In this document: positions 19,270-26,666 of the stretch, one piece after another
How positions within the stretch are numbered: the stretch's first letter is position 1
How the letters are laid out: the number at the start of each line of letters is the position of its first letter
Assembly (NCBI GenBank): GCA_965230755.1
Contig: CBDDLT010000023.1
Coordinates: 310,001 to 374,000, forward strand
Direction: 5' to 3'
DNA from: DATFJT01 sp965230755
GTDB taxonomy: Bacteria > Bacteroidota > Bacteroidia > Chitinophagales > Saprospiraceae
Length of the DNA stretch: 64,000 bases
Notes under the pieces: model-generated
The model's database searches: none
What the model saw: the letters and a program-made list of their open reading frames with translations, nothing else
Told to the model about the DNA's origin: nothing
Program-made: the position numbers and the translations under genes

Positions 19270-19284
19270 CAAGAAGCCTTTTTT
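19249..19284. terminator. Perfect palindrome followed by U run, spanning the mutY start codon
   Basis: Two 17-base arms (19249-19265 and 19268-19284) separated by CC form a perfect inverted repeat with AAAAAA and TTTTTT at the ends, so it looks like a bidirectional intrinsic terminator. In the mutY sense the AUG lies at the tip of the stem and codons 2-6 form the descending strand. It lies 16 bases after the stop of the upstream sigma-factor gene. Confidence 0.7.
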
Positions 19285-19299
19285 AAAAACTTATTATTT

Positions 19300-19827
19300 C
19301 TAAAGCCTTTGATCAAACAGGCCTGCATATCGTCTTCCTATTTTATTTTTCAACTCCTTTCGGGCGAAAAAGATACGACTTTTTACTGTTCCTAAAGGCA
19401 GATCCAACTCCTCAGCTATTTCTTGGTACTTAAAACCTTCGAAGTACATAGAAAATGGAACCTTTAATGAATCATCCAATTCATGCAACATAGCACCCAA
19501 CTCCTTCATCATGATATTGGATTCTCCGTCATTATCCACTTTTCTAGATCCGGAATTAATGAAAAAGTTATTATCTGTAGAATCAAAAACCGTATTGGCT
19601 TTCTTCTTCTTTCTATAGTTATTGATGAAAATATTTTTCATTATCGTAAAGAGCCAAGCCTTAAAATTGGTTCCTGGTCTGAACTTATCTTTATTCTTGA
19701 TCGCTCTGAAAGCGGTTTCTTGATACAGATCTTGAGAATCCTCTAAATTTTTAGTCAAGTTATAGGCAAAGTTCTCAAGAGAACTGGTCAACTTATCAAA
19801 TTGGTTATAAAACTCTATTGTAGACAT
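19300..19827 (-). CDS. ECF-type RNA polymerase sigma factor
   Basis: A 175-residue group IV sigma factor. Region 2 (DSQDLYQETAFRAIKNKDKF, NFKAWLFTIMKNIFINNYRK) and region 4 (KYQEIAEELDLPLGTVKSRIFFARKEL) are both complete. No anti-sigma gene is adjacent, and mutY follows. The 5' flank holds a textbook Bacteroidota promoter. The basic linker KKKKANTVFDSTDN and the layout resemble constitutive RpoE-like ECF factors of this phylum. Confidence 0.9.
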   Translation of the reverse strand: MSTIEFYNQFDKLTSSLENFAYNLTKNLEDSQDLYQETAFRAIKNKDKFRPGTNFKAWLFTIMKNIFINNYRKKKKANTVFDSTDNNFFINSGSRKVDNDGESNIMMKELGAMLHELDDSLKVPFSMYFEGFKYQEIAEELDLPLGTVKSRIFFARKELKNKIGRRYAGLFDQRL

Positions 19828-19849
19828 AAGACAAGGATTTTTGTTTTAA

Positions 19850-19880
19850 CAAATATAAGTTATTTTGTTTAATAAGCAAA
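19850..19880 (-). promoter_or_regulatory. Bacteroidota-type promoter of the 19300-19827 sigma gene
   Basis: On the minus strand TTTG (19880-19877), a 19-base spacer and TATATTTG (19857-19850) match the phylum consensus TTTG-N19-TAnnTTTG exactly, 23 bases upstream of the start codon. Confidence 0.7.
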
Positions 19881-20047
19881 ACGAAATGTTAAACAAAATA
19901 GTCTGTTTATATGAATATTATTTATACTCGGTATAAATAAATTTTATACATATATGATAATCAATGATTTATACTCATTTCGTTGATTATTTAATTTTCA
20001 GAAAAAAATGAAAATTTATTTTTAAATGACGTGTGAATGACTTTTTC

Positions 20048-20755
20048 CTAATATTTGGGATCTGCTGGACTTAAATATTGGTCTTTTATAGTCGTAGAAT
20101 GAGCAATTAAGAAAATGGACATCCAGTAAGTCAATAAAACCAGCAAGCCTGAATAGGGGAAGGAAAACTTGAACTTAGCCCAGGCCAAAATAGAATCGGA
20201 TAACATAAATAATATTACCGCAAAGGCTATAAAAGAGTATTTGCTTTGATTGAACAGTAAACGTCGATTGACTCCTTGCCAACTCATCAGTACAATAATA
20301 ACGATGTAGGCCAATACCGGTATTTTGAGTTCGCCCAAGGAATTAAACAAGAAGTAGTAGAAAACGATACCTATGGTCGAGAGTGCCACTAATGGTGTGG
20401 GGTAAATTTTAAAGCCACCCATGCTATTAAAACCAAGCAGAAAAAGGATATGAGCAATTAAAAAGGCAATTAAACCAAAAATAAAGTAGGCCTCATAGAG
20501 TAAAAGAATATCGCCTAACAAACAGAACCCCAGACCAATTAATACAAACTTAAAGTAGCGCTCTGATCGGATCCCATAAAGCATGGTGTATGCTATAATA
20601 CTAATAGTAGTGAGCGGTTTGAATAATTTAAAAAGTTCATTGTCAATCGCGTCCAAATATATCGAAGCAGAAACTAATACTGCGATTACTAGAGTAATAA
20701 TCAATTTATAATTACTTGAAGAGCTCATCTGGAAAGCATGCTGTTTGTTCATCAA
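20048..20755 (-). CDS. Lysoplasmalogenase-like YhhN family membrane protein
   Basis: A 235-residue protein with about seven or eight hydrophobic helices. The family signature shows in LFKPLTTISIIAY, GLGFCLLGDILLL (conserved Asp), GLIAFLIAHILFLLGF and ILFMLSDSILAWAKF (second conserved Asp). YhhN/TMEM86 proteins cleave the vinyl-ether bond of lysoplasmalogen; activity here is inferred. An internal ATG at 20728 is an alternative start. It follows the T9SS esterase gene by 25 bases. Confidence 0.85.
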   Translation of the reverse strand: MMNKQHAFQMSSSSNYKLIITLVIAVLVSASIYLDAIDNELFKLFKPLTTISIIAYTMLYGIRSERYFKFVLIGLGFCLLGDILLLYEAYFIFGLIAFLIAHILFLLGFNSMGGFKIYPTPLVALSTIGIVFYYFLFNSLGELKIPVLAYIVIIVLMSWQGVNRRLLFNQSKYSFIAFAVILFMLSDSILAWAKFKFSFPYSGLLVLLTYWMSIFLIAHSTTIKDQYLSPADPKY

Positions 20756-20780
20756 AATTTAGTTCATTCTACAAAAGGAA

Positions 20781-22274
20781 TCATTTTCGATTGAGTATAA
20801 TAAACTTGTCATTGTAAAATTCCTTGCCTTGTTTAATCTTGGCAAAGTAATAACCACTTCGCAAGAAGCTGAGATCAATCGTGCAGGGATTTTCCAGGCA
20901 ATTTTCAAGTAATAATTGTTGGCCATTTATATCGAATATTACAATCTCCATTGGCTCGTCACTAGTATGCACTATTTTTAGATAGTCTGAGGCAGGATTT
21001 GGGAACAGCGTATAATGAGGTTTATAAACTTCCTGAGCTTCTGTGGTCTCACATGTCATTTCAAAAAAGCGAAGAATGGTTTTGTTAAAATTTCCGTGAC
21101 CGGTATGATCTGCATTGGCTACTTTTAACTGACTTTGAACATCGGATAACTGAGCATTGGTCAAACCTAGGGGATCGTTGAAGTCGTTGGGGAATGACGC
21201 AATAATATTTTCAACTTGAATAATTCCATCTGAGTCGACCAGGTTGGGATAATCAAAAAGGCGAGCGTATATGGCAGCAGATGTCGGCGCGTTAATGTCA
21301 TTAAAGCTTCTCATAAACCTTTTTTCATAGATGGGTGATTTTTGTAACCAGTGCCATTCAGTGCAAATATCTCTGTCTATCAGCGCCTGATAGTTGGACC
21401 TGGACACAGCAGGATCCGCGTTGCTGTTTTGATCATTGATGGATTGCAGCCAGATTACCGGTGTTGCATCTGTGCGCAATGCGTACAATGATGGCGATCC
21501 ATTTCCAGTGTTATGAGCAGATGCTTTAAAACCCAAAACCGCTGCTGCTAGATCACTGAAATTAGCACCATTCGACACTCCGTAAGAAAAGAAGGGAAAG
21601 TCCTCATCTAGATTATATCGAAGGGCAAAAGTGTCTTTTAAGGCTTGGATATTGAATAAGTCTATATTGTTATTAAGGCTTTGACGAATAGCATTGCCAG
21701 CTATCCAGCGAATTTTCCCATCGTCATTTTGATCTCCTAGCGTACGTTCATTAGCATCGGTAGAGATGCTTCCATATCCGGCATGATAAAAATCTTTTAT
21801 AAGACTGAGAATCTCATATCTTTCAAACATATTGGCCCCCGAGCCACCCGTCCCGTGAAACAAGAAAACCATCCCTTTTGGATTATCTGGAATGGCATAG
21901 TGAACATTCTTAGGAACATTTTCTGTAAAGACTCCGGCTTCTTCACCAAATAGTAATATGTCTTCCATTTGAATTCTAGCACTATTCGGCAAGACATCAT
22001 AATTGGCTTGAAGATTAAGCGCCGTTACTCCGCTTTGTTGGGGTACAACCATTGTTGTATACCATTCGTCCGCAATGTCCAGATATTGCTCTCCGTTGCC
22101 AGACCACCCTGCGAATACACCAAGACCAGGGGCATTGTCAGAAAAAATGTGAACCGTATCGCCATAAAAGAAATCGCCACTCGCTGTACCATCTTGGACC
22201 CTGAGTGTATAGTCTTGTGCATGAAGAACTATGATCTGAATTAGAATAAGTGATAGAATCGCTATTCGTTTCAT
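20781..22274 (-). CDS. Secreted esterase-like protein with T9SS type A sorting domain
   Basis: A 497-residue protein: signal peptide (LSLILIQIIVLHAQ), a beta-rich N-terminal domain (residues 20-110), an alpha/beta-hydrolase-like domain with KGMVFLFHGTGGSGANMF (oxyanion region) and FFSYGVSNGANFSDL (nucleophile-elbow-like G-x-S-x-G), and a C-terminal type IX sorting domain (HYTLFPNPASDYLKIVH to KFIILNRK). The last should direct it through the T9SS to the surface or medium. Substrate unknown. Confidence 0.87.
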   Translation of the reverse strand: MKRIAILSLILIQIIVLHAQDYTLRVQDGTASGDFFYGDTVHIFSDNAPGLGVFAGWSGNGEQYLDIADEWYTTMVVPQQSGVTALNLQANYDVLPNSARIQMEDILLFGEEAGVFTENVPKNVHYAIPDNPKGMVFLFHGTGGSGANMFERYEILSLIKDFYHAGYGSISTDANERTLGDQNDDGKIRWIAGNAIRQSLNNNIDLFNIQALKDTFALRYNLDEDFPFFSYGVSNGANFSDLAAAVLGFKASAHNTGNGSPSLYALRTDATPVIWLQSINDQNSNADPAVSRSNYQALIDRDICTEWHWLQKSPIYEKRFMRSFNDINAPTSAAIYARLFDYPNLVDSDGIIQVENIIASFPNDFNDPLGLTNAQLSDVQSQLKVANADHTGHGNFNKTILRFFEMTCETTEAQEVYKPHYTLFPNPASDYLKIVHTSDEPMEIVIFDINGQQLLLENCLENPCTIDLSFLRSGYYFAKIKQGKEFYNDKFIILNRK

Positions 22275-22334
22275 AAGGTTTTAATTTTTCGACGACATAA
22301 AATACGAAAAGTTTAGTTGGGGTGATGTGTGGTC

Positions 22335-22362
22335 AGTTATCGGTGATCAGTTATCAATTATC
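22335..22362. repeat. Heptanucleotide repeat tract next to the IS3 element
   Basis: Units AGTTATC, GGTGATC, AGTTATC and AATTATC follow in register just before the left end of the IS. Same family as the tract at 5084-5118. Confidence 0.6.
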
Positions 22363-22392
22363 TGTATATGCCTGAAAAAGGTTGACCGTTAT

Positions 22393-23256
22393 CTAACTTA
22401 AATTTTCAACAATAGGGATGTTAAGATTCATATTGATTGTTTTGTTTTGTTGGTCTAATATAGGGAATTGTTTTTCAAATTCTACAGGGGTTTTACGACA
22501 CAAACTTAAGTGAGGCTTATCATGGTTGTATAATCTCACTGCTCGGTCAACTTGTTTGGTTAGTTGACTTAGATTATTGATAGTCCAATGTTTTAGATAG
22601 TTATTTTTTATAATGCCATTAAGTCGTTCAGCTTTACCATTTTCATAAGCGAATTCACACATACTATTGTTGAATTTATATTTTGCTGTAAGGGCTAAGA
22701 ATGCTTTGTCATAGTATTGACCTCCTCCATCAGAATGGAATATTATTCCTGGAGGTAGTTGGTGATTTCTGTTTTGAATAGCCTGTTTTAAAGCAGGTAA
22801 AGTAGTATGTTCAGTAAGCAATCTGGAGGAGACTTGATGCCCTAAAATACGTCTGGAGAAACAATCAAGAATAAAGGTGATATAGTAGAATGTATTGTCT
22901 ATTTCAAAATAGGTAATATCACTGCTCCATAATTGGTTTATGCTGGTTAATTTCAGACCTATAGTAAGGTTGTCAAAACGAACAACTCCATTGCTATTAG
23001 TGGTTCTACGCGCAGATTTATTGTTATTAGACATATAACCGTATTGTCTACATAATGCCTCAAACCGATCTCTGCCGATGAAAGAGGGGTTGATTTTATA
23101 ATACATTGTTCGACAACACATAGTGGGGTGATCGATTCTGATATCCCTGATTATTTTGAGCAATTGACAGGCTTGTTCATCATTTCTCAGACGAGCATTT
23201 AGATGCTTGTGAAACCCTTGTTTAGTGACTCCCATTGCGCGATACATACTATTCAA
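22393..23256 (-). CDS. IS3-family transposase OrfB (catalytic part)
   Basis: A 287-residue integrase-core protein with the HTH_21-like segment and DDE residues in WSSDITYFEIDNTFYYITF, GIIFHSDGGGQYYD and FAYENGKAERLNGIIKNNYL. The frame stays open upstream of the annotated ATG to the A8G run at 23313-23321, where a -1 shift from orfA yields a fused OrfAB (junction K-V-F-K-E-T-L-I-Y-F-W). The fusion is the expected active transposase. Confidence 0.92.
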   Translation of the reverse strand: MNSMYRAMGVTKQGFHKHLNARLRNDEQACQLLKIIRDIRIDHPTMCCRTMYYKINPSFIGRDRFEALCRQYGYMSNNNKSARRTTNSNGVVRFDNLTIGLKLTSINQLWSSDITYFEIDNTFYYITFILDCFSRRILGHQVSSRLLTEHTTLPALKQAIQNRNHQLPPGIIFHSDGGGQYYDKAFLALTAKYKFNNSMCEFAYENGKAERLNGIIKNNYLKHWTINNLSQLTKQVDRAVRLYNHDKPHLSLCRKTPVEFEKQFPILDQQNKTINMNLNIPIVENLS

Positions 23257-23294
23257 ACTCCAGTTATAATCCTGTCGATGTCTCCAAAAGTAGA

Positions 23295-23678
23295 TCAGGG
23301 TTTCTTTGAAGACTTTTTTTTAATATCTACCCCATAGGTCTGTTCAGCAATATCAATGAGCTTGTCTTTAAACTCAATCTCAATCTGCTTTTGACCTAAT
23401 AGACGCTCCAAGTCTGCTATTCGCTTTTGTAAAGCAACGATCTTTGACGTATCACTCTTTGACTCCACTATTGTCCGTTGTGGCTTTTTCAATTGACCAT
23501 ACTTTTTGATCCATTTGTACACCGCAGTATCTGTAACCTCATAAGCCTTACATACCTCTATTACAGTGCTTTTCCCTTGTTCAATCTCCCTTACCTTCTT
23601 TTGTTTAAAGGTATCACTAAATCTTCTATAGCGACGCTCCGTCGTACTTTGATTGAAATTCTTCTTGTAATCTGACAT
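23295..23678 (-). CDS. IS3-family transposase OrfA (helix-turn-helix)
   Basis: Start chosen at MSDYKKNF (23678), because the longer frame start at 23714 lies inside the terminal repeat. The protein has an HTH of the transposase_8 type (RRFSDTFKQKKVREIEQGKS to VTDTAVYKWIKKYG, in two parts) and a leucine-zipper-like segment (IVALQKRIADLERLLGQKQ) used for dimerisation. It ends in KKSSKKP immediately after the slippery A8G run. Confidence 0.9.
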   Translation of the reverse strand: MSDYKKNFNQSTTERRYRRFSDTFKQKKVREIEQGKSTVIEVCKAYEVTDTAVYKWIKKYGQLKKPQRTIVESKSDTSKIVALQKRIADLERLLGQKQIEIEFKDKLIDIAEQTYGVDIKKKSSKKP

Positions 23679-23809
23679 AGTATTTTCCACTTTTTTAATT
23701 AATAAAGTGGTCAACCTATTTCAGGCAATGACATTAGGGACTTGAGTTATATTCTATACGTTTTCTTATCACAATAATTAAGGTATTCATACTCCCACCA
23801 AAGCCCCCA

Positions 23810-23841
23810 ATTATTAATTTTTCATTATTAATTATTAATTG
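23810..23841. repeat. AT-rich heptanucleotide repeat tract
   Basis: Repeated ATTATTA/ATTATTC-like 7-base units downstream of the two-component operon. Confidence 0.55.
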
Positions 23842-24588
23842 TCACCCCAACCAGTCCTTAAAATCAGCAACACGTTCTCTCGCCACAATAATTTCTTGGT
23901 CTTCCACCCCGGCTAAACTGACTTTTAGCCGACTTCCGGAAAAGCGCAGAACATCAACGATAGCATCAATGTGTACAATCTGAGCTCTGTTGACTTGGAA
24001 AAAAAGAGAAGGGTCCAGTTTTGAAAAAGTGTCGGTAAGGGATTCTTCTATCGGATATGACCGACCTGCTTTCGTCCTTAAAAAACTGATTTTGTTATCA
24101 CTATAGAATAAGCTTATTTCATCTACAGTAATGCTTTTAAAATGTAGTCCTATTTGGACTCTAATTCGAGACTTGTATTCAGATGTTGACTTAACCAAAT
24201 GCTCAAGTGCGCTCAAGTCAATTTTGTATTGTCTTCGTTGCAGATTGCGGTATTTGTCAATGGCCTGTTTCAACTCCTCCTTATTAATAGGTTTAAGCAA
24301 ATAGTCAATACTGTTCTGCTTGAAGGCGCGTATGGCGTATTGATCAAAGGCCGTAGTAAATATGATCGGAGTCTCAAGTTTTATCTCTTGAAGGTATTCG
24401 AATACAATACCATCGCTGAGATGGATATCCATTAGAAATAGATCAGTCTCTTCTTCTGATTCTACGAATCGCTTGAGACCTTCAACAGAGTCAAAACTTT
24501 TAATAATATCAAATCCCAACTCGCTGACCATCTTTTCCAAACGACGAGCAGCAACAGCCTCATCTTCTATAATTACAAGCCTATTCAT
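23842..24588 (-). CDS. LytTR-family response regulator
   Basis: A 248-residue regulator: receiver domain (residues 1-120) with acidic pocket RLVIIEDEAVAARRLEK, phosphoacceptor Asp in DLFLMDIHLSDG, and TTAFDQYAIRAFKQNSIDYLLKPINKEEL; C-terminal LytTR DNA-binding domain (about 145-245). Its start overlaps the kinase stop by four bases (ATGA), the usual coupled kinase-regulator pair. Confidence 0.93.
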   Translation of the reverse strand: MNRLVIIEDEAVAARRLEKMVSELGFDIIKSFDSVEGLKRFVESEEETDLFLMDIHLSDGIVFEYLQEIKLETPIIFTTAFDQYAIRAFKQNSIDYLLKPINKEELKQAIDKYRNLQRRQYKIDLSALEHLVKSTSEYKSRIRVQIGLHFKSITVDEISLFYSDNKISFLRTKAGRSYPIEESLTDTFSKLDPSLFFQVNRAQIVHIDAIVDVLRFSGSRLKVSLAGVEDQEIIVARERVADFKDWLG

Positions 24589-25604
24589 AAAAGAGGCAGT
24601 TTTACCATGAACTGATCATCTCGATCCAATACTTTAATCTTTTTATTGGCAAGAAGCAAGTATCGATCTTCAATATTCTTCAACCCCATTTGGCTTCCAG
24701 TATTCGATCTGCGCTTTGAGATCTTATTACTGACAATTAATTGATCTCCTTCTACCCCAATATGGACTTCCATTGGATTATCTTTACTAAAACTATTGTG
24801 CTTGACCACATTTTCAAGAAGTAACTGTAGCGTTAAGGAGGGTATTTCTCTCTCTAAATAGATCGAAGGGATATTAGGAATCAATCGAATGCTATCTTCG
24901 AATCTCATTTCCTGAAGTCTCAAATACTCCTCAGCAAAAGACAATTCTTCTTTAAGCGTAGAAGTATCTTCGTTTCTTCGCTCCAGCACATATCTATAAA
25001 TACTCGATAACTTAGATAGAAACTCTTGAGCATTTTCTTTGTCTTCATCGATTAATCCCGAGAGAACGTTAAAGCTATTGAACAAAAAATGCGGGTCAAC
25101 CTGGGACCTTAGCACAGATAGCTCCGTTTTCAGATTTTCTTTCTCTAATTTATCGTTGGCCTCCTTTTGAACCAAAAGTTGCTTCAGAAAAAAATAGGCA
25201 TGCAAAGTTGCACTTATCACTACCGTAATAATCAATGATATGATGTAAAAAGTTCTATTTTTTGGTGCGAAAAGAACGGAATAGTCATTTCCCCAAATCC
25301 AAACCCATAGTACCAGGTTCAATAATAGAACACATAACATGGTTATAATGATAGATCCCAATGAACCATAAATGGTTCTCTCCTTAGTGTATTTACCCCA
25401 AGGCCATCTTTCGTCTAAATAATCGAACAAGTACCTATTGACCAGACTTAATGGAAACCCATAAAAAGCATTATAAAAAATCTGCCTCTCCAGCATCCTC
25501 CATGAAAAGCCATTGTAAACAAAAATATTGACCAATACCGTAACAACTGAAATTATTAGGACTAATTTGAAAGCAATTATTAGATCCTTGACCAATCTTT
25601 TCAT
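24585..25604 (-). CDS. LytS-like sensor histidine kinase
   Basis: A 339-residue membrane kinase with four hydrophobic segments in residues 10-165, a His_kinase domain with the phosphoacceptor in SQVDPHFLFNSFNVLSGLI, and an ATPase region (LTLQLLLENVVKHNSFSK, the N box; TGSQMGLKNIEDRYLLL, the G box). The ATG at 25604 overlaps the upstream stop as ATGA, so it is preferred over the TTG at 25610. Signal unknown. Confidence 0.92.
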   Translation of the reverse strand: MKRLVKDLIIAFKLVLIISVVTVLVNIFVYNGFSWRMLERQIFYNAFYGFPLSLVNRYLFDYLDERWPWGKYTKERTIYGSLGSIIITMLCVLLLNLVLWVWIWGNDYSVLFAPKNRTFYIISLIITVVISATLHAYFFLKQLLVQKEANDKLEKENLKTELSVLRSQVDPHFLFNSFNVLSGLIDEDKENAQEFLSKLSSIYRYVLERRNEDTSTLKEELSFAEEYLRLQEMRFEDSIRLIPNIPSIYLEREIPSLTLQLLLENVVKHNSFSKDNPMEVHIGVEGDQLIVSNKISKRRSNTGSQMGLKNIEDRYLLLANKKIKVLDRDDQFMVKLPLL

Positions 25605-26227
25605 GAACAACTATTAGCTACTTGCTCTGCACGCTCAATGCCCCAACTGGGCGCAAATGGCACTTCAGATTCTTGCTCTTTAAACAGTGGAATGATTTCT
25701 TTCATTCGATCACAAAAAGGCCTCAGGTCCTGTCCAAAAAATCTGGCTGAACCCATTTCATACTCTATCTTATTCACTTGAGCCCTAGGATTTTTAGGAT
25801 CTAATTCTATCGCTTTGGTGTGCAGATTCATGATCTTGTTCGAATATTGCATGGCGTATACAGCTGGATCCATCGCGACATAAGAAGTATAAAGAACCCC
25901 CTCTAAAGTTAGGATTTCGGAATTGTCAGGAGACCGTTCATGAGCCAGTGCGATATTCTTTTCTGCCTTCTTTAACATGGCGGTTCTCAACTCCATACTA
26001 TCGACGGAAAACGACGTGGCTATAAGGACATTAGCAGTGTAATAAGTGGGCAACCAATTATCTGTCTCAGCCTGACTGACTCGTTCGAATAAAGCAGCTG
26101 CTTCCTTAGTTTTTCCTTCAGACCAATACTGAAAAGCCTTTTCCATCGCCTTTTCATATCCGGATTGCCCGAAACAGAATGAGCTAGTAAGTCCCATTAA
26201 CATCAATAGTATTGTTGTCACTCTCAT
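25601..26227 (-). CDS. Exported TPR-like protein in a TonB-receptor operon
   Basis: A 208-residue protein with signal peptide (ILLMLMGLTSSFCFGQ) and helical repeats resembling tetratricopeptides (YEKAMEKAFQYWSEGKTKEAAALFERV; TKAIELDPKNPRAQVNKI). It sits between a DUF2141 gene and the kinase gene. This gene combination recurs in Bacteroidota; a role as partner of the TonB receptor is inferred. Confidence 0.8.
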   Translation of the reverse strand: MRVTTILLMLMGLTSSFCFGQSGYEKAMEKAFQYWSEGKTKEAAALFERVSQAETDNWLPTYYTANVLIATSFSVDSMELRTAMLKKAEKNIALAHERSPDNSEILTLEGVLYTSYVAMDPAVYAMQYSNKIMNLHTKAIELDPKNPRAQVNKIEYEMGSARFFGQDLRPFCDRMKEIIPLFKEQESEVPFAPSWGIERAEQVANSCS

Positions 26228-26238
26228 TTTGATCGAAT

Positions 26239-26655
26239 TTAAAATTGTATTGTAATCGTTTGTTCACCACGGTGTTCGAATACGGCATCTTCCCATGTCG
26301 GAGGACCGAATTGACCTCGCGCTCCTCTTGAACAGGCGTATGGTTCCTTGGGAATACCAAACCATCCCGTATCCAATTTGTCATTTCCATTTACGTCATG
26401 AAAACAGGAAACAGCATATTTCCCCGGCGGAACATGGTCAATTACAGTGGTCAAAGTCCTGTTGTTACTCTTTGATTTGCTTCCCATATACACCTCTTTC
26501 AGCCAAGTTTCTTCAGCATCATATAAGGCGACAAATACTTTGCCTTCATCTGATTGTAAACCGGTGATTTCTATTGTTAAGGCCTCATCATGTTGTGCCG
26601 ATGCGCTGTGCACAAACAAGAACAAGCAAACACTAAAAGATATTAATTTAAGCAT
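26239..26655 (-). CDS. Exported DUF2141 family protein
   Basis: A 138-residue protein with signal peptide (SVCLFLFVHSASAQ). The family core is visible in LTIEITGLQSDEGKVFVALYD, HVPPGKYAVSCFHDVNGNDKLDTGWFGIPKEPYACS (in parts) and FGPPTWEDAVF. Function of DUF2141 is unknown. It lies 11 bases after the receptor gene. Confidence 0.9.
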   Translation of the reverse strand: MLKLISFSVCLFLFVHSASAQHDEALTIEITGLQSDEGKVFVALYDAEETWLKEVYMGSKSKSNNRTLTTVIDHVPPGKYAVSCFHDVNGNDKLDTGWFGIPKEPYACSRGARGQFGPPTWEDAVFEHRGEQTITIQF

Positions 26656-26666
26656 AGTAAAAGTTT

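Larger units (their letters stand above)
22369..23727 (-). mobile_element. IS3-family insertion sequence
   Basis: A 1359-base element bounded by 19-base terminal inverted repeats (22369-22387 and 23709-23727) that begin TGCCTGAAA and differ at one position; ends are TG...CA as usual for the family. It carries orfA and orfB in the IS3 arrangement with an A8G slippery run at their junction. No convincing target duplication is visible (ATA versus ATG). Both reading frames look intact, so it may be active. Confidence 0.9.

Noticed and set aside
22366..23730. Target duplication of the IS3 element
   Set aside because: Flanking triplets are ATA and ATG; no perfect 3- or 4-base duplication.
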